A stretch of 6,069 nucleotides of DNA from DATGLE01 sp035294325 (GCA_035294325.1 DATGLE010000212.1:1-6069); one strand, 5' to 3'; counted from the first letter of the stretch, positions 1 to 5,740 are shown. Notes: a model not told the origin generated them from the sequence alone. Translations and numbers: made by a program.

Positions 1-1
1 G

Positions 2-352
2 CACGCTCTCGTCCTCGCGGATGGCATTACTATTCATATTGGCAATCAGTCCTGGTCCATCGGCATTAACTTTATCGTCTACCTGCTCGTTGCCGCCATC
101 GTCGGTTTCATCGCGGAGTCTATCGTCGGCTGGCGCCTGCCGTTTGGCATCGTCGGGGCAATCATCGCCGCGCTCGTTGGCATCTGGTTGATGACGAAGG
201 TCATCGTTCTTACAGGTATCGGTGATATCAACGTTGCCGGGGTCCCCATCATCAGAGCATTGATAGGCGCGATCATCCTGGTAGCGATCTGGCACCTGCT
301 GACCTATCGTACCTGGCGAGGACGGCGGCGTTATTACTACCGCCGCTATTAA
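2..352 (+). CDS. GlsB/YeaQ/YmgE-family stress-response membrane protein (3' part)
   Basis: Reading the frame that ends at the TAA of 350-352 gives 116 residues with no in-frame ATG or GTG before the first membrane segment, so the real start is upstream of the window. The protein is small and very hydrophobic, with about three membrane segments (roughly residues 20-40, 46-65 and 83-105). The stretch GFIAESIVGWRLPFGIVGAI, with its evenly spaced glycines, is the hallmark of the transglycosylase-associated/GlsB-YeaQ-YmgE family (Pfam Transgly_assoc). These are inner-membrane proteins linked to general and acid stress; their biochemical role is not established. The tail RGRRRYYYRRY is strongly basic and presumably cytoplasmic. 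Family members are usually 80-115 residues, so little more than the initiator region is probably missing. Downstream the gene faces the transporter gene tail to tail. Confidence 0.8.
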   Translation, partial: HALVLADGITIHIGNQSWSIGINFIVYLLVAAIVGFIAESIVGWRLPFGIVGAIIAALVGIWLMTKVIVLTGIGDINVAGVPIIRALIGAIILVAIWHLLTYRTWRGRRRYYYRRY

Positions 353-411
353 GAATGATCGCAGGGGGGCATTGCGCAGTTTAACAACTCAAGCCGGTTA
401 TGCCCTTCGCG

Positions 412-482
412 CGTAGCCGCGCGCGTGATCGTGCCTGGGACCCCGCGCCAGGCCCGGCGGACGCGAATCACGCGCGCGGCTA
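412..482. repeat. GC-rich inverted-repeat element, 16-bp perfect arms
   Basis: TAGCCGCGCGCGTGAT at 414-429 is the exact reverse complement of ATCACGCGCGCGGCTA at 467-482. A second, nested inverted repeat lies inside: GCCTGG (433-438) and CCAGGC (448-453), with a 9-nt loop. The whole could form a long stem with an inner hairpin, or a cruciform. It sits between two convergent genes, where bidirectional terminators and REP- or MITE-like dispersed repeats are both common. There is no T-run after either arm, so a classical intrinsic terminator is unlikely. The symmetry is directly visible; the repeat-element reading is inference. Confidence 0.8.
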
Positions 483-525
483 TACATTGGAAAGATTGCC
501 GGTCTTGATAGGTAAACATCATTTT

Positions 526-543
526 CGCGCGGCTACGTACATT
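526..543 (+). repeat. Partial extra copy of the right arm of the 414-482 repeat
   Basis: CGCGCGGCTACGTACATT at 526-543 repeats CGCGCGGCTATACATT at 473-488, apart from a 2-nt insertion (CG). Its first 12 bases (526-537) are also the exact reverse complement of CGTAGCCGCGCG at 412-423, one base pair more than the neighbouring right arm can offer on that side. The left arm could therefore pair with either copy. This looks like a partial duplication of the element's end. Confidence 0.6.
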
Positions 544-581
544 CCATCAACGTGGCGGCGTGTCGTTTCTGATTTGTTACA

Positions 582-2084
582 TCAGTGAGCAGGGCGCAGG
601 GCCGCTACGATCATCGCTATTACACTGATGATGCAGGAGATGAGGAACGCCGTATGCACGCCATGCATAAAGAGCGCCAATGCTTGCGGATACTTACCCA
701 TGCCCCCACCATAGATAAAGACCTGCATCATCGCATTCATCGGCACCTGGCTCAGCGCCAGCGGGAATACAATCGCGATACTCAGCATCTGCCCGGTATT
801 GTTGAGCATGTTCAGAATACCGGCGGCGGCTCCGCGCTCCTGAGGCTTGACGGAACTCATAATCGCGTTGGTATTGGGCGAACTAAAGAAACCGGAGCCA
901 CCGCCCATGAGCGCCATCCACACACACAGCAGCCAGAAAGGCGTAGTCGGGGATATAAAGACCAGTCCCAGCAGGCCCAGCGCCGATATCCCCAGTCCAA
1001 TAGGAGCCAGTAACCGCGAACCTACATGATCCGATAAGCGACCACTCAACGGGCCAATGAGCATAAACGCGGCGCCAAACGGCGTCAGCATCAGACCGGC
1101 CGCGAGGGGATCCTGCCCATACGGGCCTTGCAGGAAGAAAATCAACAGGAAGAGCACCGCACCGCGAGCAATACCATTGAGCAATCCGCTCATACTTGCC
1201 ATCGTGAAAAGACGGCTGCTAAAGAGTCGCAGTTGCACAATAGGCTCTTTTATGCGCGGCTCGAATATCGCGAATAGCAGTGCGGCAATAACGCCTGTTA
1301 TCAATATCGCGATAATTGTGGGCATAGGAAGCATTGGAAACGCGAGCATGGTCAGAGCGAGCAATATGCCTGTAAGAGCAAGCGCCAGTGTCGTAGCACC
1401 AAATATATCGATATGCTGATGCGCATTCAACGCCACAGGCTCACGCAGTCGCCAGATACCCCACAACGTCCCGAAAATGCCCAGGGGAACGTTAAAAAGA
1501 AAGACCCAGCGCCACGACCACTGCGTTAACAATCCGCCCAGAATCGGCCCTATCAGAAAGCCTGCCGCGCCCGCGATCTGGTTAATGCCCAGACCAAAGC
1601 CGACCTGACCCTTGCGGAAAGCGTCGGTCACGATAGCCGTAGAGTTTGTGACGAGCAGCGCCCCCCCAACCCCTTGCAGCACGCGCCCGAAAATCAAGTC
1701 GCCGCCATGAAACTGCGGTTGCGCCAGGCCCGCCACCAGTGAGCCGAGAGTGAACAGCAGAAAACCGGCATTATAGAGCTTTTTCCGGCCCCAGATATCA
1801 GCTAAACGTCCGATGATAGGAGTCAGCACCGTCAGAATCAGGAGATAAGCGAGCAGCACCCACATAATCACCAGAAACGACGTTTTTAGCTCTTCCAGGA
1901 TATTAGGAAGTGCGATAAGCAGCGCTGAACCTTGAACCGATGCCAGCAATGCCCCGACGGTTGTGACAGAGAGCGCGGTCCATTGATAGCCACCCGCATG
2001 CTGCGAAGCCGCCGCAGAAAAATCGCTCTGCTGCACATTATCAACCGACGGGCTGTTAGAAGAGGAAAAGCGCGGTGAGAGCAT
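582..2084 (-). CDS. DHA2-type major facilitator superfamily transporter (14 TM)
   Basis: A 500-residue proton-coupled exporter of the drug:H+ antiporter-2 type, acting in the cytoplasmic membrane; the substrate cannot be read from the sequence. After a hydrophilic N-terminus (residues 1-35) about 14 membrane helices follow. Family motifs are intact: motif A GRLADIWGRKKLY (92-104), motif B around R134 (GRVLQGVGG), the antiporter motif C GFLIGPILGG (175-184), and a weaker second motif A GRLSDHVGSRLL (348-359) in the C-terminal half. Length is typical of DHA2 members. I place the start at ATG 2084 because AAAGGA lies 5 nt upstream on the minus strand. The open frame continues to 2294, but that would run into the upstream glycosyltransferase gene and adds 70 residues unlike a transporter N-terminus; an ATG at 2147 is a less likely alternative. 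It follows the glycosyltransferase gene by 121 bp on the same strand. QacA/EmrB-like multidrug export is the best guess. Confidence 0.9.
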   Translation of the reverse strand: MLSPRFSSSNSPSVDNVQQSDFSAAASQHAGGYQWTALSVTTVGALLASVQGSALLIALPNILEELKTSFLVIMWVLLAYLLILTVLTPIIGRLADIWGRKKLYNAGFLLFTLGSLVAGLAQPQFHGGDLIFGRVLQGVGGALLVTNSTAIVTDAFRKGQVGFGLGINQIAGAAGFLIGPILGGLLTQWSWRWVFLFNVPLGIFGTLWGIWRLREPVALNAHQHIDIFGATTLALALTGILLALTMLAFPMLPMPTIIAILITGVIAALLFAIFEPRIKEPIVQLRLFSSRLFTMASMSGLLNGIARGAVLFLLIFFLQGPYGQDPLAAGLMLTPFGAAFMLIGPLSGRLSDHVGSRLLAPIGLGISALGLLGLVFISPTTPFWLLCVWMALMGGGSGFFSSPNTNAIMSSVKPQERGAAAGILNMLNNTGQMLSIAIVFPLALSQVPMNAMMQVFIYGGGMGKYPQALALFMHGVHTAFLISCIISVIAMIVAALRPAH

Positions 2085-2142
2085 GTGTATCCTTTCCAGT
2101 GACCAGACCGGGTTTTCCAATCCCTTCAATAGTCCAGCTACT

Positions 2143-2172
2143 ATCATATACTCACCAGCGAAGAAAAGTAAA
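2143..2172 (-). promoter_or_regulatory. Candidate sigma70-type promoter for the MFS transporter
   Basis: On the minus strand, TTTACT (2172-2167) and TATGAT (2148-2143; one mismatch to TATAAT) are 18 nt apart. The leader to ATG 2084 would be about 50 nt. The -35 box is weak (4 of 6), so read-through from the glycosyltransferase gene is equally possible. No convincing terminator separates the two genes. Confidence 0.3.
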
Positions 2173-2205
2173 GGTCGCATATCCCGCTCGCGCCTGCTTC
2201 GGGAA

Positions 2206-4020
2206 TCAGACATACTTATAGACCACATAGCCGGCGAAGATGAGGCGACGATACTTTCTCCTGTAGCTGCGTGAGGTGGCGGCTCGCCGTGCAAGTGCGG
2301 ATGCCTGGGGCGAGCCGAGGTGAAAGACGTAGGAGGCGCGGGGATCGCTCATCACCAGGTCATGATATGGCATATAACGATCATGGCCCGGCCCCAGCCC
2401 ATCTGAAAGGGCACTGCAAATAATGCGCTCGTGGCTCTGGAAGATCAGGCGATCACAGGTCCAGTAGTCAGAATAGATGCGCGTGGCCCCGACACTCAAC
2501 AGGTCATGGATCAACGCCGCAGTCTGTCGATCATAGGACTGCGTAGCTGGCACGTCGAGGTGCTGATCGATAGCCTGGGTTGCGAAGGCATCCTGGCGTT
2601 TATCAACAGGCGGCGCCGGAGGAACGCCGGTAAAGGTGCTGAACGTCCCCAGCAGAAAGATCGCCCCGATTAGCAGCAGCAGGCCGCGCCGCAAAATAAG
2701 GCTCACCTGCTCAATTCTCACTGCTATCGTGACATGCAGCAGACGCAGCGCCAGCGGCTTCACGATGCCCACGCCATTCCATAGCGGCCATAACAGCGCG
2801 GGGATTGTCACTAACAGCCCTACCAGGTAGCGCGAAGTGGGTACCGGGAAAAGCGCGGAATTGGGGCTGAGGATATAGAGCACCAGGGTGATCGCGGCAT
2901 TCAGCAACAGAGCCAGGCGAGCGCAGTGCAAAACCAGGTCCCGCCTCTCCTCGGCGGAACGCGGGCATTCAGATGAGCGGCGCCAGCTCCGCCACAATCC
3001 TGCAAGCGCCAGCAGCACGGCGGTTGTCCATAGTGCTATCGTCCCCAGCGACCAGCCGGCATGCACCAGGGAACACTGGAGGGCGTGCAGATTGCTGAAG
3101 CCTATGACTTCAGCATCCGAGGGACGGCAGAGAGGGTTCGCGCCGGTAGCGGTTGGCAGGCTGACCAGCAGCGCGCCTTTGACCTGCAAGGGCCAGAGCA
3201 CACGCAAAGGCGGCCGGGGGATACCCGCCACCCGATGGATGCGCCAGAGCACGGAGATCGAATCCTCACCGGGGGGAGCGTGAAGATTGTAGATAATCAA
3301 TGGCAGCCCGCCGATGACCAGGCTGACCAGCAAACAGAGCAGCGACCAGCCGAGAAATTCCCGCCAGCAAAAAATGAGCAGCAGCAGACCGCTCATCAGC
3401 ACAAAAGGGGCTACCAGCATATGGCTCCAGAGGCCGAACCCCGCCGCCAGCCCCCAGCCACTATAGGCGGCAAGGCGCCGCCAACTGTTGCGTCCCGATG
3501 GATCGGGACGCGCCGAAAGAGCAAGCCAGCAAGCCAGCAAAAAGAGCATAGCGCCCGCCAGCAGCGTCTCTGGATCGCCGCCTACAGCCACAAGCTCTCG
3601 CGTTAAGATCGGGTTCGATCCCAGGCATAACAGCGCCAGCGCGATCAGAGCCAGCTTCTTTGAGTAGAGCAGGCTACTCAATAAATACATGGCTATAAGA
3701 AACGCCGTGTAGAGCAGCAGCAGGCCGAGGCGCAGCGTAAGCACAGAGACACCCAAAAAGTGAAACATGACCGCCGCTATATATGCCTCAGCCGCTCCCA
3801 TATAACCCTGGCCGTAGAAGAAAATGGGATGCTCGCCGCGATATGCAATATGCATTGCCATCAGGCCCATCGTTCCCTCATCGCTATCGAGCAGCGGCCA
3901 GCCTAGCTCGACCAGCGTAATGCGCAGCCCCAGCGCCAGAGCTATCAGTGCAAGCGCGCATAGCGCATACGGACCAATGTGGAGAAACCTCGCCCTGCGG
4001 CTCACATTCTGGCCCAACAT
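2206..4020 (-). CDS. GT-C-fold (PMT/ArnT-like) membrane glycosyltransferase
   Basis: A 604-residue polytopic membrane protein with about 10-12 hydrophobic segments (first at residues 16-36, the last near 443-465) and a soluble C-terminal domain of about 135 residues. The first external loop carries LDSDEGTMG (44-52); an acidic D/E pair here is the catalytic hallmark of GT-C transferases such as PMT, ArnT and the GT39 family, which use polyprenyl-phosphate sugars. A later Arg-Tyr (397-398, PTSRYLVGLL) before a membrane segment also matches the family. The family's role is to move a sugar from a lipid carrier to a protein, lipid or glycan on the outer face of the membrane; donor and acceptor are unknown here. 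I chose ATG 4020, which has GAGGAG 11 nt upstream. A GTG in frame at 4032 would give 608 residues but overlaps that ribosome-binding sequence. The DHA2 transporter gene follows 121 bp downstream. The gene is intact, with no frameshift seen. Confidence 0.8.
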   Translation of the reverse strand: MLGQNVSRRARFLHIGPYALCALALIALALGLRITLVELGWPLLDSDEGTMGLMAMHIAYRGEHPIFFYGQGYMGAAEAYIAAVMFHFLGVSVLTLRLGLLLLYTAFLIAMYLLSSLLYSKKLALIALALLCLGSNPILTRELVAVGGDPETLLAGAMLFLLACWLALSARPDPSGRNSWRRLAAYSGWGLAAGFGLWSHMLVAPFVLMSGLLLLIFCWREFLGWSLLCLLVSLVIGGLPLIIYNLHAPPGEDSISVLWRIHRVAGIPRPPLRVLWPLQVKGALLVSLPTATGANPLCRPSDAEVIGFSNLHALQCSLVHAGWSLGTIALWTTAVLLALAGLWRSWRRSSECPRSAEERRDLVLHCARLALLLNAAITLVLYILSPNSALFPVPTSRYLVGLLVTIPALLWPLWNGVGIVKPLALRLLHVTIAVRIEQVSLILRRGLLLLIGAIFLLGTFSTFTGVPPAPPVDKRQDAFATQAIDQHLDVPATQSYDRQTAALIHDLLSVGATRIYSDYWTCDRLIFQSHERIICSALSDGLGPGHDRYMPYHDLVMSDPRASYVFHLGSPQASALARRAATSRSYRRKYRRLIFAGYVVYKYV

Positions 4021-4024
4021 ACTT

Positions 4025-4039
4025 CTACTCACTCCTCAT
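4025..4039 (-). other. Four-codon mini-ORF (MRSE) covering the glycosyltransferase ribosome-binding site
   Basis: On the minus strand ATG AGG AGT GAG TAG runs from 4039 to 4025 and ends 4 nt before the ATG at 4020. The Shine-Dalgarno GAGGAG (4037-4032) lies within it, and the purine-rich GGGAGGGAG lies about 11 nt upstream of the mini-ORF start. It might couple translation or simply be a chance start codon. See the parallel arrangement at 5717-5740. Confidence 0.3.
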
Positions 4040-4124
4040 CGCACTGGACTCTCCCTCCCGGAGCCTCGTTAGCACAGTGTAATATATCGGCTTTGACTGT
4101 ATCTGATCTTCACTATCCGCGCTT

Positions 4125-4184
4125 GCTCGCACCTGCGGTGCGAGCCTAAAGATGGTAGGGTGTGGCGGAGCCGCGTGAACACCC
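4125..4184. repeat. Two adjacent hairpins, REP-like
   Basis: GCTCGCACC (4125-4133) and GGTGCGAGC (4137-4145) form a perfect 9-bp inverted repeat around TGC. Twelve bases on, GGGTGT (4158-4163) pairs with ACACCC (4179-4184), with an inner GGC/GCC (4164-4166 with 4170-4172) and a 6-nt bulge. Neither is followed by a T-run, so they are not ordinary terminators. Paired GC-rich palindromes between genes are typical of REP-type dispersed repeats; that class is inferred, since only one copy is visible. Confidence 0.55.
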
Positions 4185-4330
4185 GGCAAAGAGAGCGAAG
4201 GTACTACGTGTCAGACATACTCTATGACATATTCAAATTAAAAGATCATTAATAAGGAGTATACGAGCGGGAGCAGGCGTCAACTCCCTCTCATCAGAAG
4301 TTATCGGATTCTCAGCGTTGTCCTCTCTCA

Positions 4331-4386
4331 CCGGGTGCCTGCCCGGCACTATATACTCAATAAGGTGAGCGCCGCAGGCGTGAGTA
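4331..4386. repeat. Compact palindromic stretch upstream of the protease promoter
   Basis: CCGGG (4331-4335) can pair with CCCGG (4342-4346), or GTGCC (4335-4339) with GGCAC (4345-4349), but not both. Next, TACTCA (4354-4359) pairs with TGAGTA (4381-4386), enclosing a CGCC-GCA-GGCG hairpin (4370-4380). The symmetry is visible; a role is not. It may be another dispersed palindrome or protein-binding sites. Confidence 0.4.
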
Positions 4387-4493
4387 CGCGAGGAGGCTGG
4401 AAATCAGGAACATTCTGAAATTCTTCTGAGAGATTGCAAGGGTTTTGACATCCCAGCCATAGATTTGATAAAATACATATCAACCTTATTGAG
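4356..4493. repeat. 11-bp inverted repeat bracketing the protease promoter
   Basis: CTCAATAAGGT at 4356-4366 is the exact reverse complement of ACCTTATTGAG at 4483-4493. The right arm begins where transcription from the 4445-4474 promoter would start; the left arm is about 80 bp upstream of the -35 box. The arm centres are 127 bp apart, close to twelve helical turns. Paired operators with looping, or the ends of a small inserted element, are the two readings; no flanking target-site duplication is visible. Confidence 0.55.
4445..4474 (+). promoter_or_regulatory. Strong sigma70-type promoter of the HtrA-like gene
   Basis: TTGACA (4445-4450) matches the -35 consensus fully and TAAAAT (4469-4474) matches the -10 in five of six positions, with an 18-nt spacer. 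Transcription would begin near 4481-4483, leaving a leader of about 45 nt before ATG 4526. This is the best promoter in the window and suggests housekeeping-sigma expression. Confidence 0.75.
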
Positions 4494-4525
4494 CCGTAGT
4501 ATCGCCTCGCCCGCAACTACGCTGA

Positions 4526-5530
4526 ATGGGTTCCACAGAAAGTACGGCACCAGCTATGAGTACTAATACGAATGAGCAAGATGCACAGGCGCTGGATGCT
4601 TACTCGCACGCGGTCACTACTGCGGCGGAGCGCGTCGGGCCAGCGGTTGTGCGTATCGACATAGATCGCGGGGGAGGATGGTATCGCGGGCGTTATGCCC
4701 CCCGCTCAGAATTCGGCAGCGGACTTGGCTCGGGCTTCATCTTCGCCTCCGATGGTCAGATCCTCACCAATGCCCACGTTGTAGAAAATGCACGGCGTAT
4801 TCGTGTCACCCTTGCCGATGGCCGCACATTCGACGCCGGCCTGGTTGGCAGTGACCCGGATGTCGATGTGGCGATACTGCGTATCGGCGCGGATCACCTG
4901 CCCGTCGCCGAACTGGGGCGTGTCCCACTGCGCGTCGGACAACTGGTGATCGCCGTTGGCAATCCCTACGGGCTGAACTGGACAGTTACCGCCGGGGTTA
5001 TCAGCGCGCTGGGGCGCACGCTGGAGGCGCCAGGGGTGCGCAGGATGACTAAACTGATCCAGACCGATACGCCGATCAACCCCGGCAACTCCGGCGGACC
5101 GCTCGTTGATAGCGCCGGGCGCGTGGTGGGCATCACCACTGCAATGATGCCGATGGCCCAGGGGCTGGGCTTCTCTGTTCCTCTGGATACAGTGAAAGAG
5201 GTGATCGCTCGCTTCTCGCAGAAGCGCGAAGCTACCCAGGCTGGCATCTCCCTGGGCGTTGGAGGCATGAGAGTGCAGCTCGATGCCGCGCTCGTGCGCA
5301 GCCTCAACCTGGTGCAGCAGTTCGGCATGGAGGTCGTAGAGGTGCGGCCCGATAGCCCGGCTGATCGAGCACAACTGAAGCGCCTGGATGTCATCATCAG
5401 CGCCAATAACGAGGCCGTGACCGAGCCGCGCGACCTGCAACGGATTGTGCAGCGCCATCGCAGCGGCGAAAAAATTGCTTTGAGCTTCTTGCGCGGCGGA
5501 AAACAACGCAAGGTGACGGCTGTCCTGTAA
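4526..5530 (+). CDS. HtrA/DegP-like trypsin-fold serine protease with one PDZ domain
   Basis: A 334-residue S1C-family protease, the type that degrades or refolds damaged proteins. The protease domain spans about residues 28-230. The catalytic triad is intact: His84 in TNAHVV, Asp114 in DVDVAIL and Ser189 in NPGNSGGPL. A PDZ domain follows (about 245-334), which in the family binds substrates and controls activity. Odd points: the N-terminus (1-40) is polar, with no signal peptide or membrane anchor, so a cytoplasmic location is inferred, unlike DegP or anchored DegS-type enzymes. In the PDZ the usual GLxxGD turn reads QLKRLD (283-288), so both glycines are missing. The ATG at 4526 directly follows an in-frame TGA, so the frame cannot start earlier; a second ATG at 4556 (residue 11) is possible, and neither has a clear Shine-Dalgarno. 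A strong promoter lies at 4445-4474. It is divergent from the glycosyltransferase and 206 bp upstream of a small membrane protein gene. Confidence 0.92.
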   Translation: MGSTESTAPAMSTNTNEQDAQALDAYSHAVTTAAERVGPAVVRIDIDRGGGWYRGRYAPRSEFGSGLGSGFIFASDGQILTNAHVVENARRIRVTLADGRTFDAGLVGSDPDVDVAILRIGADHLPVAELGRVPLRVGQLVIAVGNPYGLNWTVTAGVISALGRTLEAPGVRRMTKLIQTDTPINPGNSGGPLVDSAGRVVGITTAMMPMAQGLGFSVPLDTVKEVIARFSQKREATQAGISLGVGGMRVQLDAALVRSLNLVQQFGMEVVEVRPDSPADRAQLKRLDVIISANNEAVTEPRDLQRIVQRHRSGEKIALSFLRGGKQRKVTAVL

Positions 5531-5598
5531 TGTCTACATAATCAGCGCGACATAGAAATGAGTCCGGAACGAAAAATCACCCGTGTAATTATGGGCAA

Positions 5599-5627
5599 TT
5601 GAAGTAGAGATCTCTCGTTTTTTTAAT
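5599..5627 (+). promoter_or_regulatory. Candidate promoter for the 99-residue membrane protein
   Basis: TTGAAG (5599-5604; 4 of 6) and TTTAAT (5622-5627; 5 of 6) are 17 nt apart. A start near 5634 would give a leader of about 100 nt that begins just before the hairpin at 5642-5666. The same bases include the T-run of the possible terminator entry, so only one of the two readings may be right. Confidence 0.4.
5606..5624 (+). terminator. Weak terminator-like palindrome plus T-run after the protease gene
   Basis: The perfect palindrome AGAGATCTCT (5606-5615) is followed by CG and seven Ts (5618-5624). As RNA it allows only a 3-bp stem around GATC, too weak for a confident intrinsic terminator. 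It is listed because it is the only T-run downstream of the protease stop at 5530. Confidence 0.25.
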
Positions 5628-5641
5628 TGAGGCCAGCCCAA

Positions 5642-5666
5642 AGCGTCTTACTCTACGGAGTACGCT
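5642..5666 (+). promoter_or_regulatory. Leader hairpin with C(UACG)G tetraloop
   Basis: AGCGT (5642-5646) pairs with ACGCT (5662-5666) and ACTC (5650-5653) with GAGT (5658-5661). That makes a 9-bp stem with a 3-nt bulge (CTT), closed by C-TACG-G, a member of the exceptionally stable UNCG tetraloop class. A competing 7-bp pairing is possible between CTTACTC (5647-5653) and GAGTAAG (5673-5679), so two exclusive folds exist in the leader of the next gene. A mRNA stabiliser, a regulatory leader or a protein-binding hairpin are all possible. Confidence 0.5.
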
Positions 5667-5716
5667 CAAATGGAGTAAGCACATTCGCTGGTCAGGGCCG
5701 AACAGGCGGCCCGCAC

Positions 5717-5740
5717 ATGAGAGGAAACGATTCTCTATGA
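5717..5740 (+). other. Seven-codon mini-ORF (MRGNDSL) overlapping the next start
   Basis: ATG AGA GGA AAC GAT TCT CTA TGA runs into the ATG at 5737, the TGA (5738-5740) overlapping it as ATGA. The gene's own ribosome-binding sequence AGAGGA (5720-5725) lies inside the mini-ORF, 11 nt from ATG 5737. The arrangement would allow translational coupling. The mini-ORF has only a poor ribosome-binding sequence of its own. Confidence 0.35.

Larger units (their letters stand above)
4040..4525. other. Divergent intergenic region, no convincing gene
   Basis: Nearly 490 bp lie between the divergent glycosyltransferase and protease genes. I found no ORF with a plausible ribosome-binding site here on either strand. 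It contains two adjacent hairpins (4125-4184), an AT-rich stretch (about 4222-4263) ending in an orphan AAGGAG with no start codon after it, a structured stretch (4331-4386), and the protease promoter (4445-4474) bracketed by an 11-bp inverted repeat. I could not find a good -35/-10 pair for the minus-strand glycosyltransferase; TATATT near 4080-4085 is only a possible -10. Confidence 0.6.

Noticed and set aside
565..585. CTGAT/ATCAG hairpin at the transporter stop codon (minus strand)
   Set aside because: A 5-bp AT-rich stem with no T-run is too weak to call a terminator.
400..588. Plus-strand ORF of 62 codons in the convergent intergenic region
   Set aside because: It runs through the inverted-repeat element, has an Arg/Ala/Pro-rich composition expected from translating GC-rich palindromes, has no ribosome-binding site, and overlaps the end of the transporter gene.
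2085..2294. N-terminal extension of the transporter to 2294
   Set aside because: It would overlap the 3' end of the glycosyltransferase gene by almost 90 bp and adds non-transporter-like sequence. ATG 2084 has a good Shine-Dalgarno.
3061..3606. Plus-strand ORF of 181 codons opposite the glycosyltransferase gene
   Set aside because: Low-complexity Gln/Arg/Ala-rich translation, no start signal, fully antisense to a convincing membrane protein gene.
4069..4083. TTAGCACAGTG resembling half of a CIRCE heat-shock operator
   Set aside because: Only the first seven bases match. The second half is missing and the symmetry around it is three base pairs, so it is not a HrcA site.
4706..5506. Long minus-strand ORF opposite the protease gene
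   Set aside because: The His/Gln/Ala-rich product has no recognisable domain. The opposite strand encodes an intact protease with a full catalytic triad, so this is a codon-bias shadow.
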